Part shown: positions 7,570-14,500 of the stretch, piece after piece
Position numbering within the stretch: the stretch's first letter is position 1
Layout: each line of letters opens with the position of its first letter
Assembly: GCA_016219145.1 (NCBI GenBank)
Contig: JACRCG010000034.1
Location: forward strand, 1-14,584
From: Deltaproteobacteria bacterium
GTDB lineage: Bacteria; Desulfobacterota; Desulfuromonadia; Geobacterales; Pseudopelobacteraceae
Direction of reading: 5' to 3'
DNA: 14,584 bases
Notes under the pieces: generated by a model
The model's input: only the letters and a program-made list of their open reading frames with translations
Database searches by the model: none
What the model was told of the DNA's origin: nothing
Made by a program: the position numbers and the translations under genes

Positions 7570-7835
7570 GCAATGGAACGCGGATAAAATTTGATTTGAG
7601 CGGATTTTTGCGGAGTTGGAAACAATAGAGGCTCTTGCAAAATTAAAAAACCGTCCCCTCCCCCCTGGGGGGGGAGGGGTAGGGTGGGGGGGAGGTTGCC
7701 ATGATATCAGCAAGTGGCACCTTCACCCACCCCCCCAACCCCCTCCCGTCAAGGGAGGGGGGGACTTTTTTCAAGACATTTGCAAGAGGCTCAATAGTAA
7801 TACATTTAAAATCCGCTCCATCCGCGTTCTATTGC
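7570..7835. repeat. Nested palindromic element (REP/MITE-like), copy 1
   Basis: Three concentric inverted repeats are visible. Outermost, 7570-7585 (GCAATGGAACGCGGAT) pairs with 7820-7835 at 15 of 16 positions, and 7598-7608 (GAGCGGATTTT) pairs exactly with 7808-7818. Next, 7623-7640 pairs with 7780-7797 at 15 of 18 (core CTCTTGCAA). Innermost, two C/G-rich halves (7653-7692 and 7724-7765) face each other, each holding a CCCTCCC-type hairpin. No transposase is encoded. It fills most of the gap between the activator and iclR. The G-rich core is related to copies at 13586 and 14501. Confidence 0.75.
7739..7771 (+). terminator. Terminator-like hairpin inside the repeat
   Basis: CCCCCTCCC (7739-7747) can pair perfectly with GGGAGGGGG (7753-7761) around the loop GTCAA, and T6 follows at 7766-7771. 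It lies about 240 bases past the activator stop codon and is the only clear hairpin plus T-run after had-dch-activator. The four-base gap between stem and T-run weakens the call. It may simply be part of the palindromic element. Confidence 0.4.
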
Positions 7836-7941
7836 CTTTGAAGTCTGCTCATAGCATATAAGCTCTCAAGCTATAAGAGAATATGCGAACCAACCAATTT
7901 CGCACAGCAAAATAATATTTTGGATAACGGCATTTTATTAA
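7836..7941. other. AT-rich spacer with an imperfect dyad
   Basis: No gene is seen. GCATAT (7854-7859) and ATATGC (7881-7886) form a 6-bp inverted repeat enclosing CTCT/AGAG (7863-7866/7876-7879). The sequence becomes strongly AT-rich just before the promoter at 7942. It may be a regulator site or a DNA-bending upstream region; no assignment is possible. Confidence 0.25.
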
Positions 7942-7970
7942 TTGACAGCGCGAATCCAGTAATGTTTAAT
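7942..7970 (+). promoter_or_regulatory. Sigma-70-type promoter of the iclR operon
   Basis: TTGACA (7942-7947, consensus) and TTTAAT (7965-7970) are spaced by exactly 17 bases. The start point would fall near 7977, leaving a leader of about 147 bases before the iclR ATG. The leader contains the near-palindrome AATCCGGTACCGATT (8044-8058), with an extra C in its left half. That is a plausible autoregulatory site. Confidence 0.6.
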
Positions 7971-8123
7971 GCCCCACAGATCAGTTCTTTTCATGTCCGA
8001 CCTTGTAATTTTGTTGTGATTTTTTTTAACCCCATAATCAGGTAATCCGGTACCGATTTGCTGAGCAGTCAGGCTGCTCCCACTGCTGATGTATTCCATA
8101 TTTCCCTGGGACCAGGAAGCGTT

Positions 8124-8984
8124 ATGAAATCTTCGGAAATGCATGCTGATAATGACAGCTTGACTGCTAAACCGGGCGGCATGCAGTTTTTCGGACTTGA
8201 GCCGGAAGAAGACAACGGAAAAGAACGTCAGTTTATAACGGCGCTGGCGCGTGGTCTGGATGTATTGCGCTGTTTTCGCCCCGGAGATCGCCTGCTGGGC
8301 AACAAGGATATTGCCAAGCGCACTGGGCTGCCCAGGCCGACCATCTGCCGTCTGACCTACACACTGACCCGTATGGGATATCTTTCATACTCCGAAAAAC
8401 TGGGGAAATATCAGCTCGGAACCGCAGTGTTGTCTTTGGGATATTCTCTGCTATCCAACCTGGACATCCTCAAAATTGCCCAGCCACTGATGCAGGAGCT
8501 GGCTGACTACTCAAATTCGGCGGTCGGAGTCGGCGCTCGCGATCGACTCGGCATGGTCTATCTGAAGGGGTGCTACAGCACCAAGACGGATATATCCCTT
8601 AACATGGATGCCGGAACAAGTATTGCCATTGCCACTACTTCCATGGGTAAGGGGCTGCTTTGCGGTCTGCCCGAGAAGGAACGTGAAGTGCTGATGAACC
8701 ATATCCGCTCTGAAAATCCCAAGGAGTGGCCGCAGCGTAAAGCCGGGATAGAACAGGCTTTGCTGGATTATCAGGAGTATGGGTTCTGCTATTCAATCGG
8801 CGAATGGCGCAAGGATGTGAGCGGTGTGGCGGTGCCGATCCTGCCGGTGGCCGGCTCGCGTCTTTACAGTTTCAACTGTGCCGCCCCATCTTTTGTCTTG
8901 AAACGTCAAATGATCGTAGAAGATATCGGCCCGCGCCTTGTGCACATGGTTCGCTCCATTGAAGCACAGGTGGCCGGACACTGA
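8124..8984 (+). CDS. IclR-family transcriptional regulator
   Basis: A 286-residue regulator. A variable N-terminal tail of about 35 residues precedes a winged helix-turn-helix (about 36-98), with LLGNKDIAKRTGLPRPTICRL as the HTH and a wing ending GKYQLG. The remainder is the GAF-like IclR effector domain, with the typical TSMGKGLLCGLP and the stretch EYGFCYSIGEWRKDVSGVAVPI. Family members bind small acids or aromatic metabolites and either repress or activate adjacent catabolic operons. The ATG at 8124 has AGGAAG at 8114-8119; an in-frame TTG at 8058 has none. It is the first gene of the downstream set, 43 bases before the dehydratase subunit, so it probably controls its own operon and perhaps the had operon. 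Its ligand, presumably a pathway CoA ester or acid, is unknown. Confidence 0.9.
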   Translation: MKSSEMHADNDSLTAKPGGMQFFGLEPEEDNGKERQFITALARGLDVLRCFRPGDRLLGNKDIAKRTGLPRPTICRLTYTLTRMGYLSYSEKLGKYQLGTAVLSLGYSLLSNLDILKIAQPLMQELADYSNSAVGVGARDRLGMVYLKGCYSTKTDISLNMDAGTSIAIATTSMGKGLLCGLPEKEREVLMNHIRSENPKEWPQRKAGIEQALLDYQEYGFCYSIGEWRKDVSGVAVPILPVAGSRLYSFNCAAPSFVLKRQMIVEDIGPRLVHMVRSIEAQVAGH

Positions 8985-9027
8985 ACGCAGACGAGTAGAA
9001 TCAGTCCTATTGAAAACAGGAGTCGCC

Positions 9028-10275
9028 ATGTCAGAAGAGAAAAAAACCAGAAAGAAGATCCATGCCACCGATACCATGAACTCCCTGATGGCGTCATACT
9101 TTTACGACCTGAACGATGCTTCCAAAAGTGACAGCCGCAAAGTGGCCTGGTGTACCAGTGTAGGCCCGGCTGAACTGCTTCGCGCACTTGGATTTGCTGT
9201 CCATTTCCCGGAAAATCATGCCGCCATGCTGGGGGCGACCCGCACCTCAACTGATCTGATACCGGAAGCGAACGCCATCGGCTATTCACCTGACATATGC
9301 TCTTACCTGACGGCTGACATCGGCGCCTGGCTGAAAGGCTTCACGCCGCTGGCCAAGGCTTATCCCGGTATTGATTCGGTGCCTCGTCCCGACGTGCTGG
9401 TCTATAACACCAACCAGTGCCGCGATGTGCAGGACTGGTTCTCCTGGTATTCCAAGGAACTGGGAGTGCCTGCGATCGGCATCACATCTCCCAAAAATGT
9501 CAATGAAGTCACAGAGGCTCATATCACCGATGTCGCCAACCAGATCGAGGCGCTGATCCCGGTGCTTGAGAATATTGCCGGTCAGAAACTGGATCTGGAG
9601 CGGCTCAAAGAGGTGGTGTCGCTCTCCCGCGAATGCACCGAGCTCTGGAAGAAGGTGCTTGAAACAGCCACCGCCTCTCCGGCGCCGCTTTCATTTTTTG
9701 ACGGAACCATTCATATGGGACCGGCCGTTGTGCTGCGCGGCACCCGCGAGGCGGTCGAGTACTACAAGCTGCTGCTGGCCGAACTGGAGCAGAGGATTGC
9801 CGAAGGGGTCGGCGCTGTCGATGGCGAGTCGGTGCGGATCTACTGGGAGGGCATGCCGGTCTGGGGCCGTCTTCGCCAGCACTCGGAGCTCTTCTCCGCT
9901 TTTCACGCTACGGTGATCGCCTCTACCTACTGCAGCAGCTGGATCTTCCCGGCCTTTGACGGCGGCGATCCGATCCGGAGCATGGCCAAGGCTTACCTTG
10001 AACTCTTCATTGTCCGCTCGGACGAGTACAAGGAGGGTTACATCAAGGACATGCTCAAAAAATTCAACGTTGACGGCATTATCTACCACGATGCCAAGAC
10101 CTGTCCCTATAACTCAAATAACCGCTACGGCCTGCCGCAGCGGATCGAGGCCGAGACCGGCATCCCCAGCCTGGTAATCTCGGGCGACCTGAACGATCTG
10201 CGCTGTATCTCCGACGAACAGACCAAAACCAATATAGAAGCCTTCATCGAACAGATTGAGGAGGGAAAGCCATGA
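9028..10275 (+). CDS. 2-hydroxyacyl-CoA dehydratase / benzoyl-CoA reductase-type subunit
   Basis: A 415-residue member of the HGD-D family (HgdA/HgdB, BcrB/BcrC, BzdN/BzdO). These subunits carry a [4Fe-4S] cluster and work as heterodimers that receive an ATP-driven electron from an activator, to dehydrate 2-hydroxyacyl-CoA or reduce an aromatic ring. Cys91 (in DICSYLTADIG), Cys131 (in NTNQCRDVQDWF) and Cys359 (in DAKTCPYNSN) line up, from memory, with the conserved cysteines of Thauera BcrB (VCTYVKADIG, TGCFTFMKWF, KSCNS). Length and the segment EGMPVWGRLRQ...ASTYCSSW also resemble BcrB. No second subunit of about 380 residues is in this window. ATG 9028 has AGGAG at 9018-9022. The stop overlaps the next start (ATGA). 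The activator at 6697 is the obvious electron donor, but the substrate could be a ring or a beta-oxidation intermediate. Confidence 0.82.
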   Translation: MSEEKKTRKKIHATDTMNSLMASYFYDLNDASKSDSRKVAWCTSVGPAELLRALGFAVHFPENHAAMLGATRTSTDLIPEANAIGYSPDICSYLTADIGAWLKGFTPLAKAYPGIDSVPRPDVLVYNTNQCRDVQDWFSWYSKELGVPAIGITSPKNVNEVTEAHITDVANQIEALIPVLENIAGQKLDLERLKEVVSLSRECTELWKKVLETATASPAPLSFFDGTIHMGPAVVLRGTREAVEYYKLLLAELEQRIAEGVGAVDGESVRIYWEGMPVWGRLRQHSELFSAFHATVIASTYCSSWIFPAFDGGDPIRSMAKAYLELFIVRSDEYKEGYIKDMLKKFNVDGIIYHDAKTCPYNSNNRYGLPQRIEAETGIPSLVISGDLNDLRCISDEQTKTNIEAFIEQIEEGKP

Positions 10276-12362
10276 TGCTTGATCCACTATTCAAACCAAG
10301 GGCGATTGCGATTGTGGGCGCTTCCACCAAGGAACTCTCCATCGGCAACGTCATCATCAAAAATCTGCAGACCTACGGCTACACCGGCCCGATCTATCCG
10401 ATCAACCCGTCCGCCCCGGATGTTCGTGGCATCAAGGCTTACAAGACGCTGGCGGAGGTTCCGGGAGAAATCGATCTGGCCCATATCATCATCCCGGCCC
10501 CGATGGTTCCTCAGGCGATCATCGAATGCGGCCAGAAGGGGATCAAGGCGGTCATCATCAACTCGGCCGGTTTCAGTGAAATGGGGGAGGAAGGCGATCG
10601 TCTGCAGCAGGAGTTTCTGGCCAATGCCAGGCAGTACGGCGTCCGGCTGTTCGGTCCCAACTGCCAGGGAATCATCAACTCTGATCCGACCTTGAAGGCC
10701 TACTGCAACTTTACCTTCACCTACCCGGAACCGGGTCATATCTCGGTGGTTGCACTGAGTGGAGGGGTAGGGGCTCTGATCATGCAGGCTCTCGATGACC
10801 TTGGCGTCGGCCAGCGTCTGTACGCTTCCAACGGCAACGCCTGCGATGTCTCTATTCCGGAAATCATCCGCTACTACGGCGAGGATCAGGAGACCAGAGC
10901 CATCATTCTCTACACGGAAGGATTCTCGAGTCCGCGCGAATTTCTCGAAACAGCTCGTGAAGTGGCAGCCAAAAAGCCGATTCTGGCCATGAAGGCTGGC
11001 CGTACGCTGCAAGGCGCCAAGGCGGCTTCTTCCCACACCGGTTCGCTGGCTGGCGTTGATATCGCCACCGAGCTTATTTTCGAGAAGATCGGTATCCTCC
11101 CCTTCAGCGATGAAGGCGAGATGGTGCGGGCTGCCATGGCCTTTTCTTCCCAGCCGATTCCGGCCGGAAACCGGGTCGGGATCATCACCAACACCGGCGG
11201 ACCGGCGGTTATTGCCACCGACGTGCTGGTTTCATGCGGGCTGGACGTCCCCAAGCTTTCCGAAAAGTCTATTGCCAGGCTCAAAGAGACCCAGTTTCCT
11301 GAGGCGGCCCTAGAAAATCCGATCGATGTCGTGGCCACGGCCGGCGGACCCCAGTTCCGGGCCGCTATGGAAGTGCTGCTGGAAGAGGAGCTGGTAGACA
11401 GCATTTTCATCAACTTTGTTACCGCCCCCTTCACCGATACCGATGCCGTTGCTCACGAGATCGTGGCGATCAACCAGTTGGCGAAAAAACCGATCGTGTG
11501 TAACTTCATGACCAACCTGGCTCTGGAACGTTTCCAGAAAACCATGGGTATTCTCAAGGCGGGCAAGGTTCCGATCTACGCCAACCCGACCGATGCCGCC
11601 AAGGCGCTGGGAGCATTGGCCCGCTACGGCCTTGTCAAGAAGCGTGACATCGGCCGGCCGGAAGTATTCTCCGGCGTTGATTCCGCCAAGGCCAGAGCGA
11701 TTGTAGAACAGGCACAAAATGCCGGCCGCAGCGTGCTTTCGGCAACTGATGTTTATACAATCTTCGAGGCGTATGGAATTCCAGTCGCCAGCTGGAGTGT
11801 TGTGAATAACGCTGAGGAGGCTGTCGCGGCTGCCGAGAGGATTGTGTTTCCGGTTGTGGTCAAGGTTGATTGCGAAGAGATTGATCACAAAAGCGATATG
11901 GGTGGCGTAGCCATCAACCTGAAGGATGCGGCAGCCGTCCGGGCAACGGTTGAAGACATGCAGAACCGGCTCGGCAAGTTTGGCGCATTGAAGTTTTTTG
12001 TACAGAAATTCCTGCCGGGCGGGCGCGAGCTGATTATCGGGGCCGCCGCCGAACGGGAGCTGGGACATCTGGTGATGTTTGGTCTGGGTGGCATATACGT
12101 TGAAGCCTTGAAGGACGTGGTCTTCAAGATTGCCCCGGTAACCAGGGTGGAAGCAGGGGAAATGCTGGCTTCGATCAAGACCGCTGCGCTGCTGGATGGC
12201 GTGCGTGGCGAGCAGGGGATCGACAAAGGCGAGGTTATAAACCTGATCCAGAGAGTGTCGCTGCTGTTGACCGATCTTCCGATGATTCAGGAAATGGATA
12301 TGAACCCGATCATGGCATTCAGAAATGGCGTGTTCGCGGTTGACGGCAGGATCAGAATCTAA
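10272..12362 (+). CDS. ADP-forming acyl-CoA synthetase (fused alpha-beta)
   Basis: A 696-residue single-chain NDP-forming acyl-CoA synthetase, which interconverts acid + CoA + ATP with acyl-CoA + ADP + phosphate. The N-terminal CoA-binding Rossmann domain begins AIAIVGAS (11-18). Succinyl-CoA-ligase-like domains follow, with the phosphorylated histidine His255 in ASSHTGSLAG. The C-terminal ATP-grasp domain starts near residue 475, with His539 in HKSDMGG as the second transfer histidine, and ends in EMDMNPIMAF. All domains are complete. The start overlaps the upstream stop by 4 bases with GAGGAGGG just before, which indicates translational coupling to the dehydratase subunit. Within the operon it could activate an aromatic or alicyclic acid, or run in reverse to make ATP from acetyl-CoA or another product; direction cannot be read from sequence. 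It is not an AMP-forming benzoate-CoA ligase. Confidence 0.9.
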   Translation: MMLDPLFKPRAIAIVGASTKELSIGNVIIKNLQTYGYTGPIYPINPSAPDVRGIKAYKTLAEVPGEIDLAHIIIPAPMVPQAIIECGQKGIKAVIINSAGFSEMGEEGDRLQQEFLANARQYGVRLFGPNCQGIINSDPTLKAYCNFTFTYPEPGHISVVALSGGVGALIMQALDDLGVGQRLYASNGNACDVSIPEIIRYYGEDQETRAIILYTEGFSSPREFLETAREVAAKKPILAMKAGRTLQGAKAASSHTGSLAGVDIATELIFEKIGILPFSDEGEMVRAAMAFSSQPIPAGNRVGIITNTGGPAVIATDVLVSCGLDVPKLSEKSIARLKETQFPEAALENPIDVVATAGGPQFRAAMEVLLEEELVDSIFINFVTAPFTDTDAVAHEIVAINQLAKKPIVCNFMTNLALERFQKTMGILKAGKVPIYANPTDAAKALGALARYGLVKKRDIGRPEVFSGVDSAKARAIVEQAQNAGRSVLSATDVYTIFEAYGIPVASWSVVNNAEEAVAAAERIVFPVVVKVDCEEIDHKSDMGGVAINLKDAAAVRATVEDMQNRLGKFGALKFFVQKFLPGGRELIIGAAAERELGHLVMFGLGGIYVEALKDVVFKIAPVTRVEAGEMLASIKTAALLDGVRGEQGIDKGEVINLIQRVSLLLTDLPMIQEMDMNPIMAFRNGVFAVDGRIRI

Positions 12363-12387
12363 CAAAAACAAGAGGAGGATATCACCA

Positions 12388-13578
12388 ATGTTGACAAAAG
12401 CATTCATCCCGTACCGAGGTTATTACAGCACCCCCTTCGCCCGTTGGCAGGGTACCCTATCCAACGAACATTCCATAGTATTGGGCGCGGCTACCTCCAA
12501 GCGTTTTTTTGAATCCAAAGGGTGGGATCCGGCCATGATCGAATACGTCATGGTCGGAAGTACCGTCTACCAGCAGCAATGGTTCTACAGCGGCCCCTGG
12601 GCCGCCGCCATGATGGGGGCCGACAAGGTTCCGGGTGTGCTGATCACCCAGGCTTGCTCGACTTCCGCTTTCTCTGTCTATCAGGCCGCCATGGGGGTTG
12701 AGACCGGCTTTTTCGACAACAGCTGGTGCCTCTTGACTGATCGTTGCTCCAACGGTCCGCACGCCGTCTGGCCGAACCCCAACGGTCCCGGCGGGAAAGT
12801 CCTGGCCGAAGACTGGTTTCTGGACAATGTCAACAAAGATCCATGGGCCGGCGGAGCCATGATCCAGACCGCCGAGAATGTCATCAAAGAGTACGGTATT
12901 ACCCGTGAAGAGTGTGATGCGCTGACGGTGCGTCGTTATGAGCAGTATCAGGATGCTCTGGCAAATGATCGTGAATTCCAGAAGCGCTACATGTTCCCGG
13001 TTGAGGTGCAGATTTCCAAGAAGAAGACGATCACGCTTGAAGCGGATGAAGGCGTGACACCGACAACCAGAGAGGGGCTGGCCGGTCTGCGTCCTGTTCT
13101 GCCGGATGGCGTGCTGACCTTCGGCACCCAGACCTTTCCGGCCGACGGCAACTGCGGTATTTCAGTTACAACAAGAGAAAAAGCCATGGAACTGAGCGCC
13201 GACATGAATATCCCGGTTCAGATTGTCTCCTACGGCTATGCCCGCACAAAGAAAGCCTATATGGCCGCAGCGGTTGCGCCTTCAGCACAGATGGCTCTGG
13301 ACAATGCCTGTATCAAGGCTTCAGATCTCTCCGCCATCAAGACCCACAACCCTTTTGTCGCTAATGACATCGCCATGGCCAAGGTTCTGGGAGTTGACGC
13401 CAACAGCATGAACAACTTTGGTTCATCCCTGATTTACGGCCATCCCCAGGCGCCCACCGGTGCCCGCCTGATGATTGAAGGCATTGAGGAACTGGCTATG
13501 AAAGGGGGCGGTTATCTGCTCTTCTCCGGCTGCGCCGCTGGAGACACCGCTGCATCTATCGTTATCAAGGTCGGGTAA
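12388..13578 (+). CDS. Thiolase (3-oxoacyl-CoA, SCP2-like group)
   Basis: A complete 396-residue thiolase, cleaving a 3-oxoacyl-CoA with CoA to acetyl-CoA and a shortened acyl-CoA. The nucleophile is Cys90 (in TQACSTSAF). His352 (in YGHPQAPTGAR) and Cys382 (in SGCAAGDTA) complete the catalytic set, at positions nearly matching 89/348/378 of biosynthetic thiolase. The usual NEAF loop reads HNPF (320-323), closer to the HDxF form of SCP2/lipid-transfer-type thiolases, which often accept bulky or dicarboxylic chains. No DUF35 partner protein, typical of some of these, is seen nearby. ATG 12388 has AGGAGGAT at 12373-12380, 25 bases after the synthetase. By context it could act on 3-oxopimeloyl-CoA, the ring-opening product line, or its relatives; this is inference. 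A palindromic repeat follows the stop. Confidence 0.88.
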   Translation: MLTKAFIPYRGYYSTPFARWQGTLSNEHSIVLGAATSKRFFESKGWDPAMIEYVMVGSTVYQQQWFYSGPWAAAMMGADKVPGVLITQACSTSAFSVYQAAMGVETGFFDNSWCLLTDRCSNGPHAVWPNPNGPGGKVLAEDWFLDNVNKDPWAGGAMIQTAENVIKEYGITREECDALTVRRYEQYQDALANDREFQKRYMFPVEVQISKKKTITLEADEGVTPTTREGLAGLRPVLPDGVLTFGTQTFPADGNCGISVTTREKAMELSADMNIPVQIVSYGYARTKKAYMAAAVAPSAQMALDNACIKASDLSAIKTHNPFVANDIAMAKVLGVDANSMNNFGSSLIYGHPQAPTGARLMIEGIEELAMKGGGYLLFSGCAAGDTAASIVIKVG

Positions 13579-13585
13579 TCCGGTA

Positions 13586-13660
13586 AACCCCTCCAAACCT
13601 CCCCTTGTCAGGGGAGGCTTAAAACACGTCCCCCCTGTCAATGGGGGATTGAGGGGGGTT
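13586..13660. repeat. G/C-rich bipartite palindrome, copy 2
   Basis: Two hairpins sit back to back: CCTCCCC-TTGTCA-GGGGAGG (13598-13617) and TCCCCC with GGGGGA (about 13629-13648). Flanking AACCCCTC (13586-13593) can pair with GAGGGGGGTT (13651-13660) to close a larger arm. It lies in the 128-base gap between the thiolase and enoyl-CoA hydratase genes, and begins 7 bases after the thiolase stop. It may reduce read-through or protect the upstream mRNA end, as REP elements do. Confidence 0.75.
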
Positions 13661-13706
13661 GGATTTGGCTGCAATAACCAGAAACCACGAGAAATGGAGT
13701 AAAACT

Positions 13707-14489
13707 ATGGCATACCAGATGTTAACGATGAAAACCGAGGGGCGTGTTCTGACCATCAGCCTGAACCGACCGCCTACCAATCCGCTGAGCAGCGAATTTG
13801 GACAGGAATTGTTCAGTGCTTTCTCTGAGGCTGGGCAGATGGATGATATCACTGTTGTTGTCATCACCAGCGCCCAGGAGAAAGCCTTTATTGCCGGGGC
13901 CGATATCAAGGAGATGATGGCGATGAGCCCGGACGAGCTGGAGGCCTTTGCCAAATTGCTTCAGGACGCCAACAACCTGCTTTCCGGCATGAATAAAGTT
14001 GTTATCGCCGCTATTAACGGCCATGCCCTGGGTGGTGGCTGCGAGCTGGCGATGGCCTGCGACTTCCGCTTTATGGTGGCCGGAAAGTCACTGATCGGCC
14101 TACCGGAGGTAACTCTCGGGATTATACCGGGAGCAGGTGGTACCCAGCGGCTTCCGCGTCTGGTCGGAGTTGCCAGGGCGTTGGATATGATGCTGACCGG
14201 CAAGGTTATCGGACCGGATGAGGCCCTGTCGATCGGCCTTGTCAACCGGGTCATCGAGCCGGAAAACTTCATGGATGAGGTCATGGCCTTTGCCAACAAA
14301 CTTGCGGCCGGTGCCGGTAAAGCCATGGCTTCCATCAAGGCCTCGGTCTATGAAGGGATCGACCTGCCGATGGAGCATGCCCTGGCCGTTGAACGTAAAC
14401 ATACCAAAGAAAACGGTGCTACTCTTGATGCCAGGGAAGGGCTGACCGCCTTTGCCGAAAAACGCAAACCAAACTTTATAAGCAGATAA
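13707..14489 (+). CDS. Enoyl-CoA hydratase (crotonase family)
   Basis: A 260-residue crotonase, the usual length for a monofunctional enoyl-CoA hydratase that hydrates trans-2-enoyl-CoA to 3-hydroxyacyl-CoA. Oxyanion-hole segments are AGADIKEM (63-70) and ALGGGCELAMACD (107-119). Both catalytic glutamates are present: Glu113 in GCE and Glu134 in LPEVTLGIIPGAGGTQRLPR. The end, DAREGLTAFAEKRKPNF, is typical. ATG 13707 has GGAG at 13696-13699; an in-frame TTG at 13659 lies inside the repeat and is rejected. It differs strongly from dch and should serve linear or alicyclic acyl-CoA beta-oxidation with the upstream thiolase. A 3-hydroxyacyl-CoA dehydrogenase and an acyl-CoA dehydrogenase needed for the full cycle are not in the window. 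Confidence 0.92.
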   Translation: MAYQMLTMKTEGRVLTISLNRPPTNPLSSEFGQELFSAFSEAGQMDDITVVVITSAQEKAFIAGADIKEMMAMSPDELEAFAKLLQDANNLLSGMNKVVIAAINGHALGGGCELAMACDFRFMVAGKSLIGLPEVTLGIIPGAGGTQRLPRLVGVARALDMMLTGKVIGPDEALSIGLVNRVIEPENFMDEVMAFANKLAAGAGKAMASIKASVYEGIDLPMEHALAVERKHTKENGATLDAREGLTAFAEKRKPNFISR

Positions 14490-14500
14490 TTCAGCTTCTG

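Noticed and set aside
7653..7765. CRISPR array in the repeat-rich gap
   Set aside because: The repeats are inverted and adjacent, with no regular direct repeats, unique spacers or cas genes.
7616..7861. 81-residue open frame across the G-rich repeat
   Set aside because: Its translation is mostly Pro/Gly runs from the palindromic element, with no ribosome site. It is a by-product of the repeat.
10272..12362. Gene fusion or recent recombination inside the acyl-CoA synthetase, from an apparent change in codon style after about 11700
   Set aside because: The fused alpha-beta layout is normal for the family, and the codon impression was not measured.
8041..13585. Shared 12-mer GGTAATCCGGTA at 8041-8052 and 13574-13585
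   Set aside because: Several 12-base matches are expected by chance in a window this size, and the second copy overlaps a stop codon.
13659..13706. Longer N-terminus for the enoyl-CoA hydratase from TTG 13659
   Set aside because: The extension begins in the palindromic repeat and is not part of the crotonase fold. ATG 13707 has a good ribosome site.
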